Shown here: piece after piece, positions 1 through 12,092 of the stretch
How positions within the stretch are numbered: the first letter of the stretch is position 1
Layout of the letters: each line of letters opens with the position of its first letter
Assembly: GCA_019916065.1 (NCBI GenBank)
Contig: CM034239.1
Location: 35,550,419 to 35,614,418 of the forward strand
Source: Vitellaria paradoxa
Taxonomy: Eukaryota > Streptophyta > Magnoliopsida > Ericales > Sapotaceae
Reading direction: 5' to 3'
Length of the DNA stretch: 64,000 nt
The notes under the pieces: generated by a model
Seen by the model: only the letters and a program-made list of their open reading frames with translations
Databases searched by the model: none
Told to the model about the DNA's origin: nothing
Program-made: the position numbers and the translations under genes

Positions 1-757
1 AAGAAATTCTAAATGACAACTAAATTTTTCCAGCGGGGCCGAGGTCGCCGTCCAATCAAGGAAGGGAAATTGCGTGGGTGGGCACGAAGGCACGTGAATG
101 AATGGCTACTGCAGTTATTCAAAACTTAAAATTCTACAAATAATTAGTCAATCTTTTTTTCCTTAAACCAATTTAAAGTCTCTTTGCAAATAATTTATTC
201 AATAAACAAGAAACATCTAAAAGAATCTATTCAATAATAATAAATAAGCTTTTTTTTCTTGAATATTTAAATAAGCTTGATCGCGAGCATTGTCGAGTAA
301 AGCTTATTTTTTTTGAGCCCAACACATTTATTTATCGAGCTTAAAAATTGTGTTCAAATTTGTTTATTTAACTTATCAAACGAACATAAACAATTTCTTA
401 CTGAACTCATTCACGAGCAACTTGTCGTACACTTGAATGTTTTGTAACTCTATTAATAACAAATTACTTATAGTATTATTGTAACCTAGAAATTAGTTAT
501 TTATTTAATTTTAATTATTTATTTTATTTACGTGTTATATTTTTGTATTAAGGATTTAGCTAGTTGTATTTAAGAAATAATATTTAAATTATTAATTTAT
601 TTATTTTTGGATATGTGTGGACTATTGGATGTTTTAAGGAATTATTTTTATCACCAAGATATGATTGGAGGTCCACTATAATTTAAGTGGACGTAGTGGC
701 ACTAGATTAAAGAAGTTATATATAAATACGGGTTGTTTCAAACTAGGGTTTTATTAT
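1..757. other. AT-rich flank with LTR-like promoter motifs, no gene
   Basis: No coding region is visible. A perfect 7-bp inverted repeat (GTCCACT, 8-nt loop, AGTGGAC) lies at 673-694, and a TATA-box-like TATATAAATA at 719-728 sits about 30 bp before the CACTA insertion point. Joined to the sequence beyond 8740, this resembles the promoter and leader of an old LTR or gene cut by the CACTA element. That reading is inference. Confidence 0.4.
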
Positions 758-959
758 CACTACTAGAAATATAAGTATTATGGAATTTTGCAAAAGTTTA
801 TTAGCGATTGCTTTGGATGGATACCAAGATGTGGGTTGCAAATGTATTGCAGCTGGTTTACTTGCGACCAAAAATTTTGCTCGACCGTTTTTGGTAGTCG
901 CTAAAAGAACATGCATGATAACTTTAAGCGGTTATTAATACTCCCATTATAATCGGGCA

Positions 960-1091
960 GAACACATCTTTTTTTCCTCTCCATCTCTCTGTTTTTCACT
1001 CCCTCTCCTCTATTTCCTGATGCACCCCTCTCTTGCCTCTCCTTGCCGGCCGACGACATCGCTGATTCATGCTGCTGGTGACTCTTTAGGT

Positions 1092-1140
<49 letters not shown>
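960..1140 (+). repeat. CT-rich leader of the CACTA element with (CT)23 microsatellite
   Basis: A pyrimidine-rich stretch resembling a plant 5' leader runs from 965 and ends in an uninterrupted (CT)23 at 1094-1139. A possible splice donor (AG|GTAGCT) lies at 1090, followed by about 600 bp of T-rich, intron-like sequence. It could be the untranslated first exon and first intron of the transposase transcript; this is inference from position and composition. Confidence 0.45.
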
Positions 1141-1142
<2 letters not shown>

Positions 1143-1849
1143 CATATATACATATATTACTGTCAGCCAAACTAATTTTTTTTTTCCAGTTTTTGTTGAG
1201 TTTTCTCTTGATTTACTTTGTCATTGCTCTCGATCTTTGGGTATATTTTATTTTTTACTGTTTTCGGTTTATTTTGCTATTTTTTGGTTTATTTAAGTGT
1301 ATATATATGCTATTTTTGTTGTTTAATTTGGTTTTCTTAGTTTATTTTGTTGTATATATGCTTTTTTGGGATTTTGCTGAAATATATTGGAAGAAGTTGA
1401 AATATTTTGGGATTTTTTTGTTTGAGCTTACTATTTTTCAAGGGTTCATCGTACATTATTATTTTTGGTATATTTGAAGTACTTTTTTTTTTGTTTTGTT
1501 TCTGTTGAAACTGTTGGAGTATTATTAATCATACGCTATTTTTTTATGTATTTGAAGTACTTATTTTTTTGTTTGAATATTGGAACTAACTTTTTGGTAT
1601 ATATTTTAAAATTGTTGATATATTTTGGTATTATCTTTATTCGAGTTGCTATTGTGAACACTGCCTTGTTGTGAAAATTGTTAATTTTTATTTTTATTGG
1701 CATTTTGTATATTGTTTTTGACATTTTTTTGTATTCTGTGCTATTTTTATTGTTGATTAATTAAAAGTGCTTTGTTTTTATAATTATGTTATTGTACTAT
1801 TTTTTGTATTAATATCGGACTAATTTTTTGTAATGTTGAATAAGTTGTT

Positions 1850-3730
1850 AGAATTCTGGATAATTTTAAAGTGACTAAAAATTAAATTTATTTTAAAGTT
1901 AATTTTTAAATTGCGAAGTGAGCAACTAGAAATTAAATTAATTAAATTTATAATAATATAATATTGAATTAAAATATTAAATTTTAATATTGAATTACAA
2001 TATTATAATTAGGCAATTAACCATAATATTATAATATTAATAAAAATAATAAAATGATAATAAAGAAATTAATATTAAGAAAATAATAATTTAGTTAAAT
2101 TAATATTGTAATGGTAACAATAATAAAATTGAATTAGTTAAAACAATATGGACATTATTATTATTTGAAATATTAAATAATAAGTTGATTAATATTTTAA
2201 TAACTAAATAAATTAAGTAAATATATTATAGTATTAAATAAATTTTAACATTAGTTAAATTAAATTATAATACTAATTATAATATTATATAATAATATTT
2301 AATATAATATTGTTATTTAGATTGATATTATTAATATTATTATTGTAATGGCAATAATAATATTTAATAAGGTGAAATTAACAAAGATATTATTATATAA
2401 AATATTAGATAATAAATTATAGCATTAAAATATAATATGAAATTAATAAATAATACTAAATTATAATATTAAAAATAGTAAAATTATTTAAATTGATATG
2501 ATCACTATTATTATCCTAATGGCAAAATAATAATATTCAATAAAATTATAATATAATAACAATAATATCAATTGAATTATAATAAATTAGTTAATATTAT
2601 AATAACTAAATAAATTACTTGAGCCCAATCCCATCCAATATTTATTACTGGGGCAATCCAAGCATATAATAATAGTATTGTAATATTAAATTATAATTTA
2701 AATTAGTTACATTACAATATTAAATTATTATATGAAAAGTATTAAACAATAATATTAAAATGCTAAAATTATGTAATAATAAAATATTTTTATTAGTTAG
2801 GATATTAAGTAACAAATTATAGTGTTAAATTATAATACTAAATTATAATATTTCACTGGTTGAATTATAATATGAAATTGTAATATTAATAATTTTAAAT
2901 AATAATATTCTTCAAATTGAAGTGATTAGGGTTATTATCCTGATGGCAATAACAATAATATTACATTAGTTAACAAAAATATAATTATCATATAAAATAT
3001 AAAATAATAAATTATAGTATTAAATTATGATGTTAGATTAGGTAAATTATAATAATAGTAATATTTATTTTAATTTATAATAAAATTAATAATAATGATG
3101 AGGATAATAATAATAATAATAATAACATAATACAATCCAATATTAATAATATAAGAAAATTAGGTAAAGCAATAATATTATAATAGTGTAATTAATTAAC
3201 TAGTAATATTAAATTATAATAGTTAATTAGTAATAATTAATTAATAATATTTAATTAGTTAAATTAATAACTAATACACAAACCTCCTAATCGTAGTTGG
3301 GCTTAATCCAATATCTTTCTTGAGTTCAATCCAATTAAATATTGATAATATAAGAAAATTAGATAAAATAATAATATTATAAAATTATAATTAAGTAATT
3401 AGTAATAGTTCATTAATAGTATTTAATTTGTTAAATTAAGAACTAATACATAAATTCCTAATCTTAGTTGGGCCCAATCCAATATCTTTATTGGGCCCAA
3501 TCCAATCAAATATTAATAATAGAAGAAAATTAGGTAAACTAATAATATTATAATATTATAATTAGGTAATTAGTAATAGCTAGTTAATACTATTTAATTA
3601 GTTAAATTAATAACTAATACATAAACCTTTAATCTTACTTGGGCCTAATCCAATACTTTTCTTGGGCTCAATCTAATATCTTACCTGGGCCCAATAAAAT
3701 CTGAATAATTTAATAATAATCCAATCCAAT
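1850..3730. repeat. Degenerate AT-rich tandem array, 171-bp period at its end
   Basis: Almost pure TAATATTA-type sequence with recurring landmarks. The motif AGTTGGGC(C/T)(C/T)AATCCAAT, or a close variant, recurs at about 3295, 3466 and 3637, giving two exact 171-bp steps. CAATCC landmarks at 3327 and 3498 give the same period. Upstream, the landmark TAATGGCAA at 2347 and 2519 is 172 bp apart, with further versions near 2110 and 2942. The whole block therefore looks like a diverged satellite-like expansion inside the CACTA element, upstream of its transposase remnant. Confidence 0.7.
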
Positions 3731-4362
3731 TCAATATATATAACTTAGATTTAATTTAGTGTTTGTGTTGTTAATTAGATAGTTAATATATAAACCAATG
3801 ATAGAAATCAAACTTAGAAATAAATTAGAACTTCTTTACTTTATTCATTTGTATACATTAGTGAAATTTAGACTTGTTCGAGAATCCTGTACGCTACCCA
3901 TTTAGTCATCGTTAGGCAATGGGTTAGGTTTTTGACCAAATTTATCATTATTTTAATGAACACACAGGGATTGACGTACGCAATTCTTGAATTGTCTAAT
4001 TTGAACAGTTTCGGAGTGCAACTATCCATTTTGTTTTCAACAACTCATGTAATGTCTGATGTTACATGGAGTTTCGATTGACGTCTTGTTGTTCTTCGGG
4101 TGCATACACAAGTACGACTGATGTCGTTTTTGCATTGTATACTTGGAGAATCATGTAGATATACTGTCGAAATTTTGTCCAATTAGGAGATGAAAACGTC
4201 AAATTATTTAGTGCATGTTGGATCGTGCATTTTTGAATGGAATAAGACCAACCACCCTATGGTGAAAAGGTGAAATTTAAGACTAGGCGCTTTGTATATT
4301 GCACGATCCTTTAGACTAATTATTCCTCGTCATTTCGAAACTCTATAGAAATAGTTAGTAAG

Positions 4363-5865
4363 ATGGATAAGAGTTGGATTGATTTTGTTGAATAGGATGC
4401 TTACAAAATATATGGAGGGGTTAATCAATTTATCCCGTTTACCAACGGGTTTCATAGTGAGTATATTAGCTATCTTTATAGAAAGTACATAAAATCAGTA
4501 TTACCACATATGGGAGCCCATCAAAGAGCATCTGATCCGTAATGGATTCTTAAAACAATACAAGTATTGGACTTTTCATGGGGAAGAGTATACCCCCTTG
4601 TCAGGAGAAAACCGTTAACATAGAGGTTGAGGCTACAGAGGAGGCTAATCTGATACTCGTGATACTTGTTGATATCACGTGTGGATTGGCACCTAAAAGC
4701 ACAGGCTGTGATACTAATTTGATGGGTGAGAGTAATCTTTGATTGGGTGCGGATGACAAAGCCTTAAGACATTTTGAAACATTCGACGATGTGTAGACAG
4801 AATTGTATCCTTGATGTAAGGATTTCAATAAATTGTCATTTATCGTCGAGCTGTTGCATTTGAAGGCATTGAATCAGTGGTTAGATACATCTTTCGACAT
4901 GTTACTGCAATTGTTACATAGAATTCTACCATCAAGAGCCAAGCTTGCTAATTCGTACTACTAGACTCGCAAACTAACTGAAAATCTGGAATTCACTTAC
5001 GAGACGTTGGATGCATATCCAAATAGTTGTATGTTATTTTAGAATGAGAATGCCTACCTTAATACAAGCATCGTGTGTCAAACTTCGAGGTGGAAGAATG
5101 TCGAGGGTGGCCAGGATCGTAAGAACAGTTCGAGTGTTTTAAACTAGGGTAAGGTTGTGGCAGCAAGGCAATTACGCTATTTTTCACTTAAACTAAGGCT
5201 GAAGAGACTTTTCATGTCCTCTAAGATTTCTAAGCTAATAAGATGTAATGCCGAGAGTAGCGGGAAGGACGGGAGTTATTCCATCTAGCAGACTCCTTGG
5301 TGTGGAAAGATTTCGATCAGAGACATCTTGAATTTGACGCTGATCCTTATAGTGTGCGCCTTGACTTAATTGCAGATGGATTTAGCCCATTTAGGATCAT
5401 AACTGGGGCAAATCACAGTAGATGGCCATACTGTTGGTTTCATATAATCTTCTGCCCTAGCTATGTATGAAGCAATATTTCTTGATCCTATTGACACTGA
5501 TTAACGGACCGAGAGGTCCGGGGATAAGATAGACGTGTATATGTAGACTTTGATTGAAGAGTTTAATGAATTGCGGGTTGAGGGTGTGATGATGTTTGAC
5601 TCTACAGGAAATGTTTAGACTCTGGGCAATATTACTATAGACAATCAACGACTTCCCAGCGTATGCTAACTTGCATGGTTGGAGCACGAAAGAGGAGTTT
5701 GTATATCCTTGTTGCAATGAGAGCAAGAATTCAACTAAGTTAAAGCATAGTAGAAAGTGGGCATACATGGGTCATTGGCACTTTCTACGTCTATTGTATA
5801 GATTTAGAGAGATAGAGTCTCGTTTGACGGCGCTTGAGAGTATGGTCCAACACCACGGACAATGA
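4363..5865 (+). pseudogene. CACTA TNP2-type transposase remnant
   Basis: Reading across frames shows a transposase-associated N-terminus (MDKSWIDFVE, then an in-frame stop at codon 11) that ends in a Y-x-W-x-FHGE motif near 4562-4585. The TNP2 core follows: LSFIVELLHLKALNQW near 4835-4880, SFDMLLQLL near 4895, TSRWK near 5085, WKDFDQRH and LIADGFSPF at 5306-5400, and INDFPAYANLHGWSTKEEF with a PCCNES cysteine pair and LKHSRKWAYMGHWHFL at 5644-5790. These blocks are in the order known for TNP2 (PF02992) proteins. Many stops and frame changes separate them, and the sequence departs from the family after GHWHFL, suggesting an internal deletion. The longest open pieces are about 5291-5467 and 5644-5865. 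It cannot make a functional enzyme. Confidence 0.92.
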
Positions 5866-5870
5866 TTAGG

Positions 5871-6090
5871 GTTGATTTGTTCAAGTACGACTGGGTTGAA
5901 CCAATCCGCGGGTTGAAAATTGATTAGCGCCACTTTAAATTGGTAAACTTTAACAATTTGTTATACATGGAAGCGCCAATACAACATGAACCCTACATGC
6001 TGGCGTCGATGACAGAATAAGTTTATTATATCAGAGATCGAGCCAATTCTAATTGGCAAATTGAAGTTAAACTATTGAGAAAGGGGAGTA
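5871..6090 (+). pseudogene. DUF4216-type C-terminal transposase segment, broken
   Basis: The translation contains DLFKYDWVEPIRGLKID, then a stop, then FKLVNFNNLLYM, EPYMLASMTE, another stop, and VYYIRDRANSNWQIEV. This spacing of LFKCDWV, LVNFN, EPFILA and VFYV-D motifs is typical of the DUF4216 domain at the end of CACTA TNP2 proteins. Two in-frame stops make it non-functional. It follows the TNP2 remnant directly, with the intervening part of the protein missing. Confidence 0.8.
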
Positions 6091-6319
6091 TCAGATCGAA
6101 TGTGATAAGCCAAATATTGATGCATTTGCCTTACAAGCTTTTGTCTAGGATGCAATCGTCCAATGTGAGGAAGTGTTAATTAGGCTAGGGAGACCATCGA
6201 AGGAGATACCATTAACTTACATAACTAATAAAGGGGTTATGTATTTTTTTATCCAAATAAAGTTTATTTTAAATATTTATTTTTTTGAAATTAAAAATAA
6301 ATCTATCTTGTGTACATAT

Positions 6320-7970
6320 ATGCAAACATGTTCGGATGCTCTGGTAGGAGATCTGATCCTCGAACGATGGCCAAACGTCTCGACTTATCCTGTGGGGCCA
6401 ATAGCTTGATAGATGCCATCCCACCATCACCATCCTCGTCGACGCGTCCTTCGATGTCTGACCATACAGCGACAGGCATAAACTATTAGTTTAAGATAAT
6501 TTTTAGCCGTTAAAATTTTTTCTTTTGACTCAGTAAACTTAATATTTTGCATGCAACATATTCTCTCACTCCGAGCAAGCCTTCCAGGTCCAGTGAAGGG
6601 CCTTCGAAGGCATTGCCGCAGTGAAATTGCAGCTCATAGTGGATGACCATGCAGTAGGATGACACGACCTACTCAGTAGGGAAGGCCAGACAGTCCCTGC
6701 TCTCCTAGATTAGACTATGGTCTAGAGTCTAATCAGATTCTCACTAACTACCCTTGATTGAGACACCTTCCTACTCGACACATTCGAGGGTCTTTGGGCT
6801 GAAGTGCAGGTATCATAGTTTGCCTATATGTACGTGGTGTCTGTGTTGAAACTTATGATATTAAACAATATTCTATAAGTTGTCCTTTTTAAGTTAATGT
6901 GGTTGGGGTTCCTCTAGACTTCCGAGACGTTTGCTACGGCCAGTGCTAGAAGATGTGGAAGGATCATAAGAATAAGGTCAAGTATGGCCATTAGAAGGGC
7001 CATGAGACTAACCCTAACATCATTCAGTGAGTCTTGCTGAGCATCCTCCTTCACCAGTAGGTTAAGTTCGTCAGTTACTAGTCAAACGAGAAGGCACAAG
7101 CGAGTAGATTACGATCTGAATTTTTTTCCTCAAGTTTTTAAATTATAAAGCGCAACTTACAAAAACTAATCGATAAAAAATGAAAATAGGAGGTGGCTGC
7201 GAGGAACTCGCAAAATTGAAGGATGAAAGGCTTCGGTCACAAGGAGGGGACTTGGCACTTTACACAAGTTTGCCACAAGATAAAACGTTACCCTACCAAA
7301 TAAAAATTTTGTTTATTTTCATGTTATACAATAATAAACTACTAACATATAATTTGCCATTCAACAGTTGGGGGAGTAGGGCCAGAGGGCTGATTAGATG
7401 GTTATCTGGTTAGCAACTCGTAATGAGGATTTACCAGAGGTTCAAGTTATACGGGTAATTAAGACTTTATTTTGGTCAATGAGCATATTCAATTTTCCTT
7501 TACATAATTTAGTTACTTATCTTTCTTATCCATTTTGTCTTGTTTCCCTTAGGATCAGTTTCAGGCACGTTTGGCTGAGCTATCGGCAGATGAGAGGGAG
7601 TTTAAAGTAAGGAGAGATTAGATATTCTTCTTTATTCTCGGATGTGATGACCATGATATAAGCTCACGCAGGGCATCTGCATTTCACGCCGGTCCATCGT
7701 GCAAGCGAAAGCATCCTCCCAAGTCAGACGCCACAACTAGAACCTACTCCAGACCCTTTGTGAGGAGATGGACGTGCAAGAGGTGTTGCTTCAGGCCGAG
7801 ATAGAAAGGCGCTTATTTCAGAGTCAGAGCCATCCTCTCCCTCCTCCTTCTCAGGTTAGACATGATTAATTTTCACATTTATAATTAATTAAAATTTTAC
7901 AAATTTATTTATTTGTGTTTTGTTGTCATGTCCTCATTCACTTATTGTTTCATTGTAGGACTCGAATGAT
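6320..7970 (+). pseudogene. Second CACTA ORF remnant (Transposase_24/TNPA-like), very decayed
   Basis: Past the TNP2 block, short open pieces continue on the + strand. The most gene-like are an acidic helical piece (DQFQARLAELSADEREFKV, 7553-7609) and a glutamate/glutamine-rich helical tail at about 7740-7855 containing EEMDVQEVLLQAEIERRLF. A conserved-looking piece, MVIWLATRNEDL, starts at 7398. Position and the coiled-coil tail fit the second, DNA-binding-type ORF of CACTA elements. Sequence similarity by eye is weak, so the family name is tentative. Confidence 0.5.
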
Positions 7971-8339
7971 GGTGGCTAGCCTTCTTGGACTGGACTAGGA
8001 TGATTCTGACTGGCATATTTTATGTTTTTGTATTTTGTAAATTAATTGTTTGTTTTTTTTCCTTTTGTGTACATTTGTATATAACAAATTTTGTAACTAA
8101 ATTTTGTACTGTTTTTGTATATATAAATGAACATTTTTGTTTTATTTTGTTTAAAAATTTTCTATTACATGTGCAATAAAATTATAACCAAAAAAATTAA
8201 TTCAAAAATAAATATTTAAAAATAAATAATAAAATAATAAATGAATTTTAAAAATTTAATAAAATAGCAATTAAAATAATTCATTTATTTAAAAACAAAT
8301 AATTAAAAAATAATAAAAAAATTTTTAAAAAATTAAAAA

Positions 8340-8737
8340 ACTTATTGCGATCGCTCTATACGGTCTGAACTGAAAAAGAATATTAAATGTAAAAACTAAT
8401 AAAACTAATAAAAATATAAATTAATTCTCTGTTGCGATCGTTAATGGTGGTCACTAATAAGCAATAGGCGGTTGTTAATGTCCTTCTGCCACATAGTAGG
8501 GACTTGATGCCAAGTTCAAGAGAAAGTATTAGCGACTGCCTATTGCTTATTGGTGACCATTAGTATAAAGTAGCGGTCACTAAAGGTCCCCAACTAAATT
8601 CATCGGCGCTTGCTAAAAATTATTAATGATGACACAATTGCGACTCCTAACTAGCAGTCGCCAAGCCGTCGCTAAAACTTATTAGCGATTGCTGCTCCCA
8701 TTTTAGCAACCGCCTAAAACGCTAATTTCTAGCAATG
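8340..8737. repeat. Right subterminal repeat region of the first CACTA element
   Basis: The area is dense in GCGATCGC, TTAGCGACTGC and GCGATTGCT-type motifs on both strands. It contains a large imperfect hairpin: 8440-8480 is nearly the reverse complement of 8528-8563, sharing the core AATAAGCAATAGGC, with a spacer of about 47 nt. Subterminal motif arrays are where CACTA transposase partners bind. The left end has only a few copies (768-930). Confidence 0.75.
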
Positions 8738-8740
8738 TAT

Positions 8741-8915
8741 ATTCTTCATTAAGGGAGAGAGAGGGATAGATGGGTTGCAACAAGGTGGAGGGTGAAAAGA
8801 ATTTCAAAGATTACTCTTCTTTATTTATTTATTTTCCTTCAGTGAATGCTAAACATAGATAAGACGCCAAAGAAGAATTGGTTAAAGGGTTAATGTTCTG
8901 CCAGATTTATATACG

Positions 8916-8946
<31 letters not shown>

Positions 8947-11767
8947 ATTTCGATTTAAGATTTTTAATGGATTATATATATATGTATGTATATATATGTG
9001 AGATATTGATGGTAGGTTAGAGGAGAAAAAAAGTAATTTTTGATTAATTTTAGAAATAACGTTACTGTGAGTACGTATATATATTGGTATACAAGTGGCA
9101 GATTGGTATAGTAGTTCGAAGAAAAATTGATTGATTTTGAAAATAACGTCTATATGTGTATATATATATATAAAAGTTAGCTTTATATATATATATATAT
9201 ATAAGTAGCTTTTAGTTCTCTCACTGGACAGGTTTTATACCAAAAAAAAAAAAAAAAAAAAGAAAAGGGGGAAAGGAAGAGGTTGCTAATAGAGTGCTTT
9301 AGTGAGTAATAGTTAGAATTTGTTTACAAAGAAGTTATTAGTTTTAGTTATCTTAATGGAGAGAAAGTTTATAGTTTTTATTAATGGTAATTTTAAGGTA
9401 GATTTTAGAATAATAAATATTTATATTCATGTATTCAGGATAGTAATAGAATATTCTAGCATATTTTTATATTTTGTATCTTTGGACGTCAGGTGAATAG
9501 TTTAACTAACTAGTATTAATTTTATAAATTGTTCCATGTATAAAGGTTTTCGAGGTTAAATTTTTTGAATCATTTTGTATGAAATATTTTATTATTTTGA
9601 TAAGAGTAATATGTTTTATACTATTGAGTATAGAAAAAATTATTTGAACACTTGTGTTCAGTTTGATTTTATGGGATTATAATGAATAATTAATTGTGGT
9701 TATTGGAATTAAAATAAAAGTGCAAGGGATAGGATCCTTAAGTAGTGTGACTTTCGTAAATAGGAAACAGGCATGTGAAAACTGTGATGACCCTAATTTT
9801 TAATGATTGTAAGAACAAGCCCGTGAAAAGTATCATAACCTCAATCGGATTAGCTTAGGGAAGAACCCAAGAGTCAGACTGGGTAACTCTAAGTGCAATG
9901 TTGGATCCAATGAGTATTGTCCATAAGAAATTGTTTGGCATTCATTATATTTGATTCTTAAATGATAATCCACAGATTAATGATTTATCATTACTGTTGT
10001 GATTTATGTGTTAATCATAGATTTTTGTACTCTGACGTAGAGGTTTTGAAATTACTATTATTTATGCATGGATATTATTTACTTGAAATTTTTTGGTTAA
10101 ATTGTTTATTTGAAAATTTATTATTTTCAAATTGATATTATTATTTTTGTCTTGTCAATCCATTCATTAGATTTTTGCTCACCCCTCATTTTTAATATTT
10201 TCAAGTGAGATGAAATGATTGTATTCGAGAATTTTGGATTGAGTTGAGATCGTGACATTATGAGTCTGTGACCTCCTGTAAGAATATTTAACTGTTTATT
10301 TGGGTTTGAAAATTTAGGTGTTACTGAGTTGTATAAATTTTGGAGGTATTATTGTTGAGAACTAGTTGATTGACTTTGTTTGGAGTATTATATTTGATTC
10401 AATTATGTAAAATTTTATTCTATTACTACTATAAATGTTAGTCGATTGGGTTTGTGAAGGATTATGTGTGGTATGGACCAAGTCACGTGGTTCACGACTG
10501 GTCCTATCCGTAATTTGGGGCCCATTTCTCATTTATTCTAATCAAATAAGATTTAAATAATTTAATTTATAAATTTATATAGTATAATACATTATTTATA
10601 TAATATAATACATTATTTTATTTAATGGCATTACTTGTCTCTTAATTTAGTTGGAGTAAGTAAAAGAGTCTTTAATGTGTATTTTGTTGTATTTGTTCTA
10701 CTGTCTTTTCAAAGATAATAATAGCACATGCATTTAAGATTAAAAATTACTAAAGCAAGTTCTGAAAAAAAAAAAAAAAAAAAAAAACTAATGGTAAAAA
10801 AATAAAAACTAAAAATAGCAACATAGCAATGGAAGAAGGCACAGCCCAAGTTTGTTAACATATTCGAATTGATACTGCAACTTCTAAAAAGCCAAAAAGC
10901 TAACAAGTTATGTTATTCCCTTATTGGATACCAGAATATAAGAAACTAGAAGTGGCAGAAAAACTTTGAATAATTAATAATCCATCAACTACTATTCCCT
11001 TTTAATTTTTATCCTATGGTTACTTATAATTTTTTTTATAAGGATAAATTCTCTCAGGTAATATGGACAAAAATATTATATATAACATTTCAAGATAAAT
11101 ATTATTTCAAAAAAAAAGTAAAATTAAAATGTGATTAAAATTAACAGTATGATTGTATTTTCTATTTAAACCCTCATATCCAATAAACATACTTGGAATA
11201 TATTACTAAATTTATATCTGTAATCTACGTGGCATGCATTTCTCCAACGATACATTTGATTAGAAGATAAAATTTAAAGAATTAATAATGTAGTAAGATA
11301 ATAATGCAATAAAATATATGAGATGTAATTTTGATGACAAATAATTAATTTTTGAACTTTGATTTTAGTAATAACTAATCCAGTACTCAACGAGGGATAT
11401 ACAATATCACTATTGGATTTCCTATGCCATCTGGGGGATATAGAATCCTAACAGACTCACTCTTCTTTCCCAAATATGGAGTAATGTGAGTCCAATAAAT
11501 TAATTAATATTTTAATTCCTCACCTCATTTTGCATAGTCAAGCGTAGTCTCCACATTAGTGTAACATCATTCTGCTAGGAATAAATTAACACAATAATCT
11601 GCAAGTCTCTTGGACAATTTATACGGAAATTTCCTATCTTCCTTGTAGGACTGCACAACCAAACTAATTAATGAAACAGTCAAATTGAATCAAATAATAT
11701 ATCCTATTGCTTGGTTTAATTTTATTTTTTTTTTGAATTACGATTTGGCTACGATTTAAAAATTTTA
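8741..11767. other. AT-rich intergenic stretch, probable old LTR-like remnant
   Basis: No gene is visible. It holds AT microsatellites (8917-8942, 9160-9203), a poly-A run at about 9242-9260 and a poly-A run at 10764-10787. A phrase near 9786 (GTGATGACCCTAATTTTTAA) resembles the start of the LTRs found at 17316 and 23565, and TTTGCTCACCCCTCATTTTT near 10174 resembles a stretch common in gypsy LTRs. These hints suggest the first CACTA element landed in an older retroelement LTR. Boundaries cannot be set. Confidence 0.35.
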
Positions 11768-12092
11768 GGGTTCATCTGATTTATTTTTTTATTTTTATTT
11801 TCTATTTTCTATTTTAATCTCATTTTTCATTTTATGTATTTGAAAACCAAAAAAAAAAAATTCAAAACGTATTTGATCACTTGTGTTTTTAAAATTTGTT
11901 TCAGAAAATATAAAATGGATTTACACATAAAATGCAAAATGATAAAAAGTCATTTTAAACGTTTTTAATCCAAAATAAGAAAAATCTCAAAATAATAAAA
12001 AATAGAGTATTTTCTGTTTCCTTATTTTGAGATTTTTAAAACATAAAATAAAAATAAAAAATAGTAAAGAGAGAAGTAAACTAAATGCTACC
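11768..12092 (+). repeat. MITE-like repeat family A, copy 1
   Basis: About 325 bp of self-complementary AT-rich sequence with outer ends of the type GG-NNN-CATTTGATTT and AAACTAAATGCTACC. Internal landmarks TCATTTT-AT-GTATTTGAAAA, GACAAAAAGTCATTTT-like and AAAATCTCAAAATAA recur in the copies at 48801-49112 (reverse orientation) and 51331-51666. Three copies in one window with matching ends support a defined non-autonomous element. The superfamily is not settled. Confidence 0.7.

Larger units (their letters stand above)
758..8737 (+). mobile_element. CACTA (En/Spm-type) DNA transposon, decayed, about 8.0 kb
   Basis: The left end reads CACTACTAGAAAT, and the right end in reverse complement reads CATTGCTAGAAAT. 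Both are followed by subterminal motifs of the TTAGCGATNGC type (768-930 and 8340-8730). The 3-bp TAT at 755-757 is repeated at 8738-8740, the target duplication size expected for CACTA elements. Inside, on the + strand and in the usual order, lie remnants of a TNP2-type transposase, a DUF4216-type segment and a second ORF with a glutamine-rich coiled-coil tail, all broken by stops. The right terminus has CATTG instead of the canonical CACTA/CACTG, which fits loss of mobility. This is an old, formerly autonomous copy. Confidence 0.93.

Noticed and set aside
1193..1724. Hydrophobic frames on both strands
   Set aside because: They arise from the T-rich, intron-like stretch of the first CACTA element; Phe/Leu/Tyr-only composition on one strand and Lys/Asn/Ile on the other.
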